Source: Cercis canadensis
Taxonomy: Eukaryota; Streptophyta; Magnoliopsida; Fabales; Fabaceae
Direction: 5' to 3'
Assembly (NCBI GenBank): GCA_003255065.1
Contig: QAOA01007022.1
Span: forward strand, 732,420-796,419
Length of the DNA: 64,000 nt
Shown here piece by piece: positions 1-12,453 of this stretch. How positions within the stretch are numbered: position 1 is the stretch's first letter; each line of letters begins with the position of its first letter. The notes below the pieces were generated by a model. It made no database searches. It was given only the letters and a program-made list of their open reading frames with translations, and was not told the DNA's origin. Both the position numbers and the translations under genes were made by a program.

Positions 1-3000
1 ATAATAACTCCATGAGTTCTCAAGAAATTAGCATATAAGATATCAAACACTAAAGAGCTGCAAAAGATTTTAATTTTTAGATCACACCAAGTCAAAGCCT
101 CCCAAATTTAGTTATTTTAAATAGGTTAGTACACCTAATCATCTTCCCACCGTTTCCCTTCAATTAATTTATAGCAATTATTAAATCTCAGCTGGATCTA
201 TATTTAAGGTTTCTCAAGTTAGTTAGTGGTTGAATTCTTATGGTAAGTTGGCTTTGTTGCAGATTTTTATATACATCAATGAGACACCAACTTCTTTGCA
301 ACCCAAAGTCCTTGGCAGTAGTTTTCCTTTCAAATTTCATATATAGTTTCCCTTAATGAACTTTCAAATTTTTCTTTGGGTTAATAATAAAGTTTCAACT
401 TTCATGTGTCAATAAATCATTTCTTCTCTAAAAGCTTAAATTATTAAGTAAATATCCAAAAATAATTTTATATTTAATTAAGAAATGAAATTAAACTTGA
501 CATGTCGTATATATATATATATATAGTTCAAGCATATAAATTCCTAGCAAACTGTTTTTTCTATGCAATATTTCTCTTCCCAACTGTTTTCATTTCTTTT
601 TTCTAAAGAAAGTCTAATGAAAATCAATTAATATTTAGATATTTTTTTTTCCTACTAATAGAATAGCACTAGCTCTCACTTTTCACTTCATAGGGCTTTG
701 AATTCTTGATCCTTCCTTCTCACCAAAAGAGGAAAGAATTAGCTATGAGAGTTTTCCTATTCTTTTTTCTGAGCAAATAGTATGCATATTATTACACCGG
801 TTGTGATAAGGACTTGTAAGTTTGTAACAATCACAAAATGATGATGAAAGTCATGGAAATTTAAGTGGTAACAATGACAACAACAATGTTAAGAATAGTG
901 AATATGTATTTGAAGGAATACTAAATTGAGTATGGAGTATTTTATTATAAAAGTTTTAAATTCAAATCATATTAAAAATAAATACAGTGTAATTTTAGAG
1001 TGTGATCTATGGAGGGATAGACTATCTTTAGAGTATTGTCTTTTATTAACCAAAAAATTAAAAAAAAAAATTGTCAATATGCATGTTAATTAATAGTGAA
1101 AATGACATAATGAATAGTAGTGTAATGAACAAGTGAGGGGCTCCTCTATCTATACCGACTATTCATAAGAAAGGCTTATTGAATGGAAGAAAATTAATAA
1201 ACATCATTCATAGCTTGCTGACCTCAAAAGACACTCTCAAGCTTTCATCTAATGCTCATGCCTTCATATATTGCTCTGGAGGAATCAAAAACTTTGCATG
1301 GTAGAGATGTATCAACAAAGAGAACATCTCTATACCAAATATTTTGTAATTGAGTAGTATTGATGTTATTGTCAGAGTTTATAAACTTCGTGTTCAAATT
1401 TCAAATCATAACTAAAATACAAAAAAAAAAAAAAAAGAGCATCCCTACTATTTAACACTAAGTCCTTGTTTGAATATTGGAATTTTTGATTGAATGTGTT
1501 TGAAACACTTGAAACCATGGTTTCTTATTAATTTCCCAAAGAGGTACTAAATCAGCTTAAGTAGTAATTAAATATTTAACTAGAACATAAGAGTAAGTTT
1601 TTGTGACTGAGACAAAAACTACTCCTATAACTTATCGTAATTTAATATTGAGATATATAAAATAAGTGAAGCATACATGGACGGTAGTAAAATTGATTGT
1701 TTTAGTGCAAGTCATCAGATGAATTGACCAATTAATAATAAAAAAAAATCTACAAGGATTTCACTCTCAGCAACTTGACAACAATGTAGATATGGGTGGT
1801 CAAATTTAAATCCTACATAGCGTGAAAGTAATCAACAACTCCTCTTATTGTAGACAAATCACATCTTCTATATTTACCTAATATATATTTTTATTCTTAC
1901 CACTATATATAGTTCCCCTTCTTCTGCCAATTATCTTCTAATTTCTACCATTTGCTTTGCGGTTATTCATTTTCCAATCAATTCCTCATCATCCTATATC
2001 AAGTAACTTTGTTTAGCAACTTTTTTTTTTTTTTTTATTGTGCAGTTAAATAAAGTAATTCCAATTGTGCTAGCCCAAGCAAATTTTTCTATATCATGCC
2101 TTGAAAATTCATGAGAATTGAAGCGCAAATATTTTGTTTTTTTTTTTGTTTTAAAAAAAAAAATCCAATAGTTGCCTTGCCATCATCCCATTTTAGTCGT
2201 TGACCTTAAATTTTTTTAATAATTATCACAAAATCACTCAATTGAAGGACATGTCTAATAGCAGTGGTGTTAATTATTAGGAACTTAATAATTACGTACT
2301 CTTTCCCATAATAGAGGTTGGCATAATGCATGCAATATTCCATTTATAGAAAAGAATCAGCAACTATAATGTGTCGGTGTGAGAGAGAAGATGTAAATCG
2401 ACTAAGGGAAGAATTAACTCAGGGTATTATACTTTGTTGATTTTGTTAGAAAACAGGAAAAATATAGTGTTGAAACTTTCTTTTTCTTTTTTTGCATAAA
2501 AAAATTTTAGGTGATAGGAGATTATTTTATTTCAAAATTAAATAAGTCATAGACTTCAAGGATAACTTACTTTTTATCAATAAAAAAACTGTTAACAAAG
2601 AGAATCAAATCTAAATTTTATAAGCAATATGCTTCAATCCTTTTTAGTTATTATAACTCAATTGGCATATTAAAAAATCTTATTGTTTGTCTAAATCTTG
2701 AAAATCCATAAATCATAGAAAGTTAAGAAGGTTGGATTAGATGGATGTATCAAGAGCAATACGTGCCAAATCTCTATCTACTTGAATAGGCATGCTTTCC
2801 ATGTGAAGTTAAGTATTTGAGATTCTGGTGATAAGAACTATAAATGATGATTAATGCCATTTATTCAACCACATCATATAAAAATGGAAAAAATAAACAA
2901 AGATATGTATTTTCCTAAACATATTCGACCATATTTTCTCTCATTCTTTTTTGGTAGTTTTGCATTAATGGTCCACTAATAATGAGCCAGCAAAATCTGA

Positions 3001-3690
3001 TAAGATTATTTCCCAAAAGCTGTGTGAAATGCAGAATCTCCTTAATTAAATCTTAATCTCCATACCCATTTTAATCACTTCAACAATCAACTAAGTATCC
3101 TCATCATCCAATCAAAAGAGAAACTAGATTCAATGGCCAACAAAAATCACATCAGATTACTACCAAGTCCGTCACACACCGAATCCCGTCTGTTTCGAAC
3201 TTTCGGACCAGGCCGTGTCACGACTGCAAGTTCGTCAGCTCAGCTCAGCTCTGATTCCCTCAAACTCAAACCCTCTCTCATCTCGTACTATCCACTCCAT
3301 CCTCTACCCTACTCGCCGGTCTCCAATATCAGCCACGTGTCAAACCGGGGTATTTCCGTCCTTCTCTATCACAATTCTCATCCACACAATTCGCTAGTAC
3401 AGGGTCCTACTCTGTATACCATCCCCACCAAACCGAAACCTGCTCTTTCTCCTAAAACTTCCTTTATCCAATAAAAAATTACAAATAACGGCAACAAAAG
3501 TAGCTAAAGACAAAATGAAAAGTTTCTATTCCACAGAGCAGAAGACACAGTGCTAGTCTCGTTTTGGAAAACCAACGGCTTTGATTATGGAAAAAAAATC
3601 CCCAGCATCGTGATTTTCGCCTTCCATTTCTGAGGAGACACGAATCTAACGGCCTAAGAGGGCCCACAGGAGTTTCTGTGAGTGTAGCGC
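1..3690. other. AT-rich intergenic region upstream of the CRK gene
   Basis: No supported gene was found on either strand. The stretch is AT-rich with poly-A and poly-T runs (around 1420-1436 and 2022-2037) and a short AT dinucleotide repeat at about 508-525. A TATA-like string near 1905-1912 is not followed by a recognisable reading frame. A 113-codon frame at 3133-3474 starts with ATG but matches no family I know and is composition-biased (Ser, Pro, Leu). It lies only about 500 bp upstream of the kinase start, so I treat it as promoter-proximal sequence and not a gene. Confidence 0.7.
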
Positions 3691-3981
3691 GAAGCATATT
3701 ATAATTCTCGCAGCCTTCTCTCTCTCTGTCACACTCTCGGCTTTGTTTGTTCACAGAGCTTGTCTTGCTTTCTCTGTTTCTGTCTCTGTCTCAGTCTCCC
3801 TCTCTTTCTCTCTCTACCTGACTCAAATTCTCTTCTTTTATCGTTTTCTCGCCGTAGATCTCTCTGTCTCTCTCTTCTCTCCGGCGAGAATTGGATCCGG
3901 GTCGAGGGTTTTTGCAGCCGTCCGATGTGTGGACTTTGACTGAGGCCCTGATCAGATACAGCGCCGGAGCAAGCTCTTCCC
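3691..3981 (+). promoter_or_regulatory. Pyrimidine-rich 5' leader / proximal promoter of the CRK gene
   Basis: The stretch before the kinase ATG is strongly CT-rich (TCTCTC runs from about 3717 to 3890), as is common for leaders of plant housekeeping and signalling genes. A weak TATA-like string (tattataat) lies near 3697. A minimal upstream ORF (ATG at 3925, four codons then TGA) precedes the main start. A tttttgcag string at about 3910-3917 could be a 3' splice site of a leader intron, but no donor is evident. The transcription start cannot be fixed from sequence. Confidence 0.4.
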
Positions 3982-6900
3982 ATGGGCCAGTGCTACGGCA
4001 AGACCAATCCAACAGCGGAAAATGACGCTGCTCCAAACACAACTACTATCATTGTTGACTCGGCTGACCGGCCGCAGTCGCCGCTGCCGTCTTCCGGCGG
4101 TGGCGGTAACGGATTCCCATCGGTGAAGAACACTCCAGCTCGGTCGTCGAACGCGAGCCCATGGCCGAGTCCGTATCCGCATGGTGTCAACGCCAGTCCG
4201 CTGCCGGCTGGAGTATCGCCGTCGCCAGCCAGGGCGTCGACGCCGAGGAGGTTCTTCCGGAGGCCTTTCCCGCCGCCTTCGCCGGCGAAGCATATCAGAG
4301 CGTCACTGGCTAAGCGGCTTGGCCACGGGAAGCCCAAGGAGGGGCCGATTCCGGAGGACCGTGGGACTGAGCCGGAGCAGTCGTTGGACAAGAGCTTTGG
4401 GTATAGTAAGAATTTTGGAGCTAAGTATGAGTTGGGGAAGGAAGTGGGTAGAGGGCATTTTGGTCATACGTGCTCTGCAAGGGGGAAGAAGGGCGAGCTC
4501 AAAGACCAGCCTGTAGCAGTTAAGATTATTTCAAAGGCAAAGGTACAATGCCGTCAATTTTCGATTTTATGTGAATTCAATTTGCCTGAATTTGAATTGT
4601 GCATGCTATGTGTTTGCTTGATTGATCAGTGTAATATGCAGCTGCGTGAGGATGAGTTTTTGTACTTTGCGAAAATGTCAATCTGGTTTTTTGTGATTTT
4701 TTGTATATGTATTGCGTGGCCAAGTTGATTTTGACCAAATTGGACTCTTATTACATTTGGAGCTTTTCAGTTGATATTTCTTGCCTTTCAGTGTCAGTGT
4801 GTTGATTGATTCGTTGCTAGGAACCTCTGAGATTCTTGCCTATTGGAGCATGGTACCTGGCCCGTAGTTATGTTAGGCATTGTTTTTACCCATGTTTCCT
4901 TGGGGTGATCAAGCGAGGAAATGGTCGGAAATTTTCTGACAAAAAGTTTGAAAATTTTCCTCAGATCGAAGTTGGGAACTTTATAATTGAAAATAATATC
5001 AGTCATAGACTTACTTGGAATATGTTATGGTGGGAATCTACCAGATATGGGTATAAGCCAGTGTTCTGTTTTTTCTGTTTGGAGTTCCTCTTCAAGTTTC
5101 TACCCTTGCTGTCCTGACTTGATTCATTTGTCTTTTATTTGGACTTTTCCTGGGCTGGCCATGCTCCTTCACTGAGGCAGTGGAGTGGACTCATGTGGTG
5201 GGAAGCTTTTTCAAGGGTATAACTAAAAGTACAAAAACAAAGAAGGGGATTTTATTTTAAAAAAAATAAAATTGAAACTGTATGGAATTGGCATAAGATC
5301 TCCCTAACTCCTAACTTGTCAGTTGCTTTTTGACAGAATTGATTGCTGGATATCCCCTGCTTTAGCTTTTTTTGCTAAAGAGAACAATAACTAGAAACAT
5401 CACAGATGAGCAAATATAACTAAGAATGGATTGTTTATTTGAAAATTTGTTGTTGATGACCAACATTGCTAAAAGAATAGGACTTTCTTTTTGATCTAAA
5501 TGATTAATCCTTGTCCGTGTGGCAGTTAAACAGAATTAGTTCAAAGATAATTTAGTATAATAAACAGCTGAAATGGTAACCCAGTCAAGTTTGTTAGTGT
5601 TGATGACAAGATTCTTTGTTTTCCAACCCAGTTTCTAAGCTGAAATTTTATATAAGTGCAGCATAGCACAAAACTTGGTTACTCTCTTGAGTGACAGTTT
5701 GTTTATTCTATGCAGCAGTGATAGAATAAAGACATCCTTAACTTCTTGTTGCAGTGAAGTGTTAGAAATACATTTGACATTTTATTGTGTAACTTCTTGA
5801 TGAGAGATGAGATCAACATGTCCTTTGCCTATTGCTTTATCTTAGCTTGTGAATTAACACATACTGTACTATTGCAATCTACATTGACAGGAAGACATTA
5901 TGAAGTTTCTCTTTCTCTATCTCTATCTGAGAGGGGATTTCTTGGTGGCTGGGAGTAGACCATGTTAAATTTCTTGCCCGGGGGTATCAAGAATCTTATG
6001 GGGTTTCAGTTTTTGATGGTCTTGAAATGTGTATGAACTAGAATTTCCAAGACAGTCAATATAATATGTTTGTAGAGAGGAACTATCGAAGACTTGGCGG
6101 AGACTTTTATATGTGTTAATGTAAATACTTATGCATGTGTAAATATGTGATCCAGAGGTTTTCTGTTGGGGGGAAAATTATAAAATTAAATAGTTTTTAG
6201 TACACCGTTAAATTCATTGTTCATTCACCTTGTAATGAATTGATCCAAGAGGATGAAAGATAACCGCTTGTGAGCGATGACAATTAATGGTACCGGTTAA
6301 AGAATCAAGAAAAGAGAAACATAGTAATTATGGCTTTAGGTGAGAGGTGGCTGGTGTATCTTTGTAATGGGTCATAAAAGTAAGATATTGACAAAGTTGG
6401 TGGAAAGTTTTTAGGATATAAGACAATCTGTTAACATTAATTGTCTGCACATACCGTTGTCCTTCTTCCATGGGTATATGCCGCTGTAATGCCCTCGTGA
6501 TTTTATCTTTTCCACTTCTATTTCCACATAAAAGTGTACCACTTTGGGTAGATGTGTCAGTTCTTAGACAATAATTAAGATCTTCACAATAATTTTCTTG
6601 TCAGTTGCCAAAAAAGGTGTTTTTGCGTTGGCTCTATGGAGGTAACTAGGCTGAGGTAAGTAGAAGCAGGACAGCAAGATGTACTGATAAGTTTCAGTGC
6701 ATTTGGCTTCTATATTTTTAGGAATGTGATTTGTTACCTTAATGCAATTATGAGCATTCCTTTTGACACAATTTAACTCTTCAAATCTTGAAAATTTATG
6801 AATAGATGTTATTCTTCAGACAACAATGCAAACAAAGTAATAATTGAATACTTTAGGAAAGGGCTTTCAGTTGTTGCTTTTTTGATCATATGTTGTTATT

Positions 6901-9900
6901 CTTGGGTAATATGACGTTGGTGCTGAGCTTACACTGGAGATGATTTGTTGAATTACAAGATTGAGGGGAATCAAAAAAGACTAAGTTTCACACATGTTCA
7001 ACAAGAAGGTGCAAAAAAGTGGGAATATGCTGCTGTAATATCTTTTTCCCCTTGTGATTTTATCTTTTCCACTTCTATTTCCTCATAAAAGCTTACCACT
7101 TTGGGTAGATGTGTCAGTTCTTAGAAAATAATTACAACATAGGGGGAATCAAGAGTAGTGCATTAATGTTTCCGATACGCATATATCTTTAGTAAACAAT
7201 GTGACAATTTGGAGGAAGATAAAAGTTTGTTGCAAAACTATGTTGTGAGATTCACCTGTTTAGAAACAACCAATGGTAAAGTGAGGCGGCGGTGACTTTA
7301 TCTCCCTTGTTTGGTCCATCAGTCCCTAGGAGTTTATATTGGACTTATATGCAATGAGAGGACTTACTATTTTCCAATTCAGGATGCAAAATGTGAACAT
7401 GTGCAACTGTTGAATTTGTTAGATAAATATAGAATTTTAACCTGGTTCTCTGTAACCATCTGTATAATTGTAGGTGAGATGATAATATACTGTAAATTTT
7501 TGGTCATTATTAAAATAATAATTCTATTGTATTGAAGATTACTTGAGGTCAGGGGATAAGTTTTAAACCGGCGGTGATGAAGAAAATGAGAGTTTGGAAA
7601 GAATTTTACCCAAAAGCTAAGGGCTTGTGATGAAGAAAATGAGGGTTTGGATTGAATTTTACCCAAAAGCTAAGGATTTGAGAACTAATTGCATCAAAGA
7701 AAATCGTAGTTGGATTATGTAGCCTGTGGATCTCCCAGCAACATTGGCTTTGCATATATTCGTATTGTTAATTTACGGAACTTCCCTTAAGTAGTCACAA
7801 ATTTGCTTTCTTCAAACACGTGTTTATCGTTATCTGAGCACGTTTTATAGTGTGTTTGACAGTTCACAGATGTATGATTGCCTGTCGGTCCACAATGCAG
7901 TTGCGATGTTTAAAGATAATTATTAAACCATTAAGTGTCTGTTTGGAAACATGGCAGCACCCATTCCATGGTGAATTTCACCTGGGAACTCATGCATCGT
8001 GATCGCTGCCATGTTCTCAAACGTTCCATAAATACTTCCAGTTATTTTCTGTTACGTTTCTTGTTTATTAGTGAAAGAAGCAAGTTTCATCCATGTCTTC
8101 AACGTGTATGCAATTTGGTCAAAGAGGTCTTATAACTTATGTGCCTGTTGTTACTTTATAACATAAAGTTAACATTTAACTCTATTTGATTAATTGGTAA
8201 TTTATTGAATTGTTAAATCGACTCTTTTCTGCATCTTAATAAGATTTCTTTGGCAGATGACAACAGCAATAGCAATTGAAGATGTTCGTAGAGAGGTGAA
8301 GATATTAAAATCTCTATCTGGCCATAAGCATCTCGTCAAATTTCATGATGCTTGTGAGGATGCCAATAATGTGTACATAGTTATGGAGTACGTCTCTTAT
8401 CTTGTTTTCAAATATTATTATTACTACGAATCTTCATTTTATTTTCTTTGTACTTTTTTAAATGAGTAGTCACTTTGAGCTACAGAATGGGCTTTTCCCT
8501 CTAGATAGCATTCTATCAAATTTAGAGCCCAGGTCCTTCCTCTTTAGGCAATGCTTGACTACTTAGGCTGAAAAGGCCATTGGTGTTCTGATACCATGTT
8601 CCTATGTTGTTAGTCTCAGCTATTAATTTCCAATTTCTTAATTTTGATTCTTTTTTCTCCATGCCTTTTCCCTTTTAGAAAGTTTTAATGAGTTCAACCA
8701 CATCTTTTGAATACATAATAAAATACTTTTAAGTTTCTGCTCAACATTAGATGGTTTTGTTGTTTCCTTGAATTGTGGAGATCATGCATCATCTAATTGT
8801 ACCATCATAAAATAGTGACCTTTCTGGGATTTTATTATTTTCAGATTGTGTGAAGGTGGGGAGCTTCTTGACAGAATTTTGTCAAGGTTAGTTTTTTTGC
8901 TTCTTGTTATACTTGTGGTTTAGTATTTGATACAATCTCTTATTTAGACTGAAGAATGCTCTCTTCTGTTTTTAGGGGAGGAAGGTATACAGAGGAGGAT
9001 GCAAAGGTTATAGTTTTACAGATTCTAAGTGTAGTTGCTTTTTGTCATCTTCAAGGCGTTGTGCACCGGGACCTGAAACCTGAGGTTCATACTTTATCAT
9101 ATCTTTGTCCATTATTATAATTTCTGATCGTAACATCTCATTGTCTCCTTACTTTCATTGTTTGCATAATTATCTAAGAATGTAAAGAATGTCGCTAATT
9201 CTTTGTTCTGGTGTACTTTACAGAATTTCCTTTTCACTTCAAGAAGCGAAGATGCTGACATGAGGCTTATTGATTTTGGTTTATCTGACTTCATCAGGCC
9301 AGGTATTATTAGAGTCATCCTTGATTTTCATTTTCCTTATAAAATATTCTCCTTTCCTCTATTGTTTATTAAATTGGCAAGTTGCCATTTAACATGCATC
9401 TTATTGATGTTGTTTCCCTTTTGCATAATGTTCTTATGTGAAGTTGTGTTGTGACTAGTGGAGCCACAAATGTTTGTTGCCTTGGACCACAAAGATGACA
9501 CTTAATGTCACCTAAACATGAGGCACTTTGAAGTGTAGTGCAAATGCATTTAACCATGTTATTTTGTTTTCTTATTTGGTGGCCTTTTGAAAATTATTTA
9601 CTTGATTGTGTTTTACATGGGATTTTAGATCTCATCGCTTTTCAATGATAACCAGGTAGATTCTATTCATCACTCATCCATGATTATCTGAAACTTGCAA
9701 GACCTTGACTGATTGAATTGATTAAATTGGGGTTCTGTGATAAATTCTTCACATTATACATCTACAGATATTATGAAGAAAAAAGGAAACAATTAAGAGT
9801 CCGCTTAGTCCATATTAAACATTAGTGCCCAAAATCTGTGCTTCTGTCTCGTCCCGTATACTCATTGCCCTAGACTGCTTCTGCTCAACCATGCTTCTTC

Positions 9901-12453
9901 ATATCTTTGTTTATTTAAGGCTCCCTCTTAATTTTTCCCACATTGTGTGTTTATTACAGATGAGAGACTCAATGATATTGTTGGGAGTGCATACTATGTT
10001 GCACCTGAGGTCCTTCACAGATCATATAGTCTGGAAGCAGATATATGGAGTGTTGGTGTTATCACCTATATCTTATTATGTGGTAGTCGGCCTTTCTGGG
10101 CACGAACAGAATCTGGAATTTTTCGTGCAGTGCTCAGAGCTGATCCTAACTTCGATGATTTACCCTGGCCTTCTGTATCTGATGAGGCCAAGGACTTTGT
10201 GAAAAGGCTCTTAAACAAGGATTACAGAAAGAGAATGACAGCCGTCCAAGCTCTAAGTAAGTTTTCATATCCGTTTCAACTGTGAACAGGAATCCTGTTC
10301 AATGTTCCTTTTTATGATCATGATATTCCTGTGTTGCAAGTGAGAATTGAATTAGCTTGTTGATGTAATCACTAAAGATGAATAAATTCATCCATCTTGT
10401 TGAATGTGAGTACCTGACCATCCTGCCTGAATAGGAGAGAAGTAAGAAGGCCAGTATTGTAAAAAACTCTCATATTTTCTACCTGGCATCTCTATCATAT
10501 ATATAGTGAAGTTTATGAGATTGGTAGATAGCTATAGTCCTCACTTAACGTGTACTTGGCTATCCAATCTCTAGTATTTGGTGTATATGTTACCTATGCA
10601 GAGTAACAGTATATATTATTGCTTACCTCTTGTGATGCAGCACTTGGTTTTACAAGTAATTGATGTCAATAATGGTAATAATATGTAATCAAAAATTTGA
10701 AACTAACAAACACAATTCCATAATTGCAGCTCACCCATGGTTGAGGGATGACAGCCGTCCTATCCCTTTAGACATATTAATTTATAAATTAGTGAAGTCC
10801 TATCTTACTGCAACACCATTCAAACGTGCCGCACTAAAGGTATCATTCTCATCATTTCGTTCTACATGCTCATGCCGAGTTTTCTTTCAATTTCTTCCTT
10901 AATCTTGTTCTTCCTTCTCATTCTCTCTCTTCCTCTCTGTCTTTGTATATACAGTTTTTATTTTTGATTGCATATTTCACTTTTAATTTTTGTTTGTTGT
11001 ACTTTCTTCATGCTTTTATATATCAATATCACGTGCTTCTCCTTTCATTATGATTTTTTTGGGTTCTTTTGACTATGAACTGCTTTAAGATTCCCCCATA
11101 GGATTGTAAACCCTTTTTGTCTTTTTTTTTTTGGGTAAAAAAAGAAATTCTAAAAAATGTGTACTTTTAGTTTTTTTCCCATTAACGCTTTGGTGAATGT
11201 TCGTGGCATGCTAGTAAAGTTCAATACCTGGAGATTTTTTCCTTGCATTTTTTTAACACATTTGTTTTACCATTCTCATACTAGAGGATTGTCTATTAAA
11301 AAAACTCTTCCCTCCCCTGGATTCTAACTCATATTTTTCAATTCTTTTATCCAGGCCCTTTCAAAAGCTTTGACAGAGGATGAGTGGGTGTATCTTAGAG
11401 CTCAATTCAGATTGTTGGAACCAAATAAAGACGGGCACATCTCTCTTGACAATTTCAAAATGGTCATCTACTGCTTCACCAATAAGATCTGCCTTGATAT
11501 AATTGATAATGTGGAGTTTTTGTGTGTGTTTTTCTCATCGTATGTGTATGGATGTGCATGTATTTTTCCTTTTTCAACAAGTTGTGGTTTATTGTTCTCT
11601 CCTGATCATTCATTATAACATTGTAATCACTTTATTAATTTGTTTTAACTTGAACTTTTCAGGCTCTTGTACGTCACTCAACTGATGCCATGAAGGAATC
11701 AAGGGTTCTTGATATCATGAACGCGGTGGGTCTTAATTCTTATTTTTCTGGAAAAATATCTATCGCACATGCTATTTCGGTTTGCCTTATTGTTTATAAG
11801 TTCTTAGATATACAGTTTTAAAAAATTTGAGCCAAGTGTTAGGATCTTCCTGCTTAATGCAAACTTAGAGTTGTCTGCTAGTTGTTGTAACATCCCCTTG
11901 AGTTATGCTTTTTGTCTTCATTACTATTCATCAAAATAATGGAAAGAATTTTCTGTATCTTTAATCCCCTGTTTTTACAAATTATAGTAACTTTTATTTT
12001 CTTGGTTGAATAATATTATAGATGGATCCACTTGCCTATAGAAAAATGGACTTCGAAGAATTTAGTGCAGCTGCTATCAGCACATACCAATTGGAGGCTC
12101 TTGATAGGTGGGAGGAAACTGCCTCCACTGGTTTTGAGTATTTTGAGAGAGATGGCAACCGTGTGATATCAGTTGAAGAATTAGCAAGAGTAAGTGATTT
12201 TATTAATTTCTTTTCTAATTTAACGAATGCCTATATTCTTTCATGTATGTCCTTGTAAGTATGCATTCTTTTCTTTTCTCCCCCTCTAAAAAACAATTAT
12301 TTACTTTCACTGCAGGAGCTGAATCTTGGTCCTTCCGCATATTCAGTTCTCAGAGAATGGATACGAAATACAGATGGAAAGCTTAGTTTAAATGGATATA
12401 AAAAATTTTTGCATGGTGTCACTCTCCGTAGTTCGAACACAAGACACCATTAA
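3982..12453 (+). CDS. CRK3: CDPK-related protein kinase (CRK3-like), 11 exons, 601 aa
   Basis: This is a Ser/Thr kinase of the CDPK-related (CRK) family, expected to act at membranes in calcium/calmodulin-linked signalling. I read exons at 3982-4542, 8257-8387, 8845-8886, 8976-9084, 9224-9302, 9960-10256, 10730-10839, 11355-11462, 11663-11725, 12022-12189 and 12316-12453. All introns are GT-AG, phases agree, and the total is 1806 nt. The protein starts MGQC (Gly2 myristoylation and Cys4 palmitoylation consensus), followed by a Ser/Pro-rich region to about residue 148. The kinase domain spans about 149-411: glycine loop GRGHFG 156-161, Lys181, alphaC Glu200, HRDLKPEN with Asp277, DFG at 298-300 and APE at 322-324. 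The C-terminal part (about 450-590) holds EF-hand-like loops with poor calcium ligands (465-476 and about 540-551), typical of CRKs and unlike true CDPKs. Length fits the family. Remembered similarity to Arabidopsis CRK3 (At2g46700) is high across the whole protein. Confidence 0.95.
6477..7134. repeat. Dispersed direct repeat inside CRK intron 1
   Basis: Two copies of an approximately 100-bp sequence lie at about 6477-6576 and 7025-7134 within the first CRK intron. Both run from a tatgc(c/t)gctgtaat start through ttttatcttttccacttct to a shared gtgtcagttcttaga end, with small indels and substitutions. Copies are about 85-90 percent alike by eye. This may be an old intronic duplication or remnants of one repeat family. 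Confidence 0.7.
7574..7679. repeat. 53-bp tandem duplication in CRK intron 1
   Basis: Two adjacent copies, 7574-7626 and 7627-7679, both begin gtgatgaagaaaatgag and contain ttttacccaaaagctaag. They differ at only a few positions, consistent with a fairly recent tandem duplication. Confidence 0.85.
7941..8022. repeat. Short inverted repeat (possible MITE remnant) in CRK intron 1
   Basis: An 18-bp arm at 7941-7958 (gtttggaaacatggcagc) pairs with 8005-8022 at 16 of 18 positions across a 46-nt loop. The GTTTGGAAA terminus resembles ends seen in small plant hAT-like MITEs. I did not identify a target-site duplication, so the element assignment is tentative. Confidence 0.45.

Noticed and set aside
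3201..3222. miR166-like core (TCGGACCAGGC) upstream of the CRK gene
   Set aside because: Only the first 11 bases match. The remainder diverges and no pairing star arm lies nearby, so this is chance similarity.
3133..3474. 113-codon ATG frame upstream of CRK
   Set aside because: There is no recognisable domain, it is rich in Ser/Pro/Leu, a second frame overlaps it, and it sits in the kinase promoter region.
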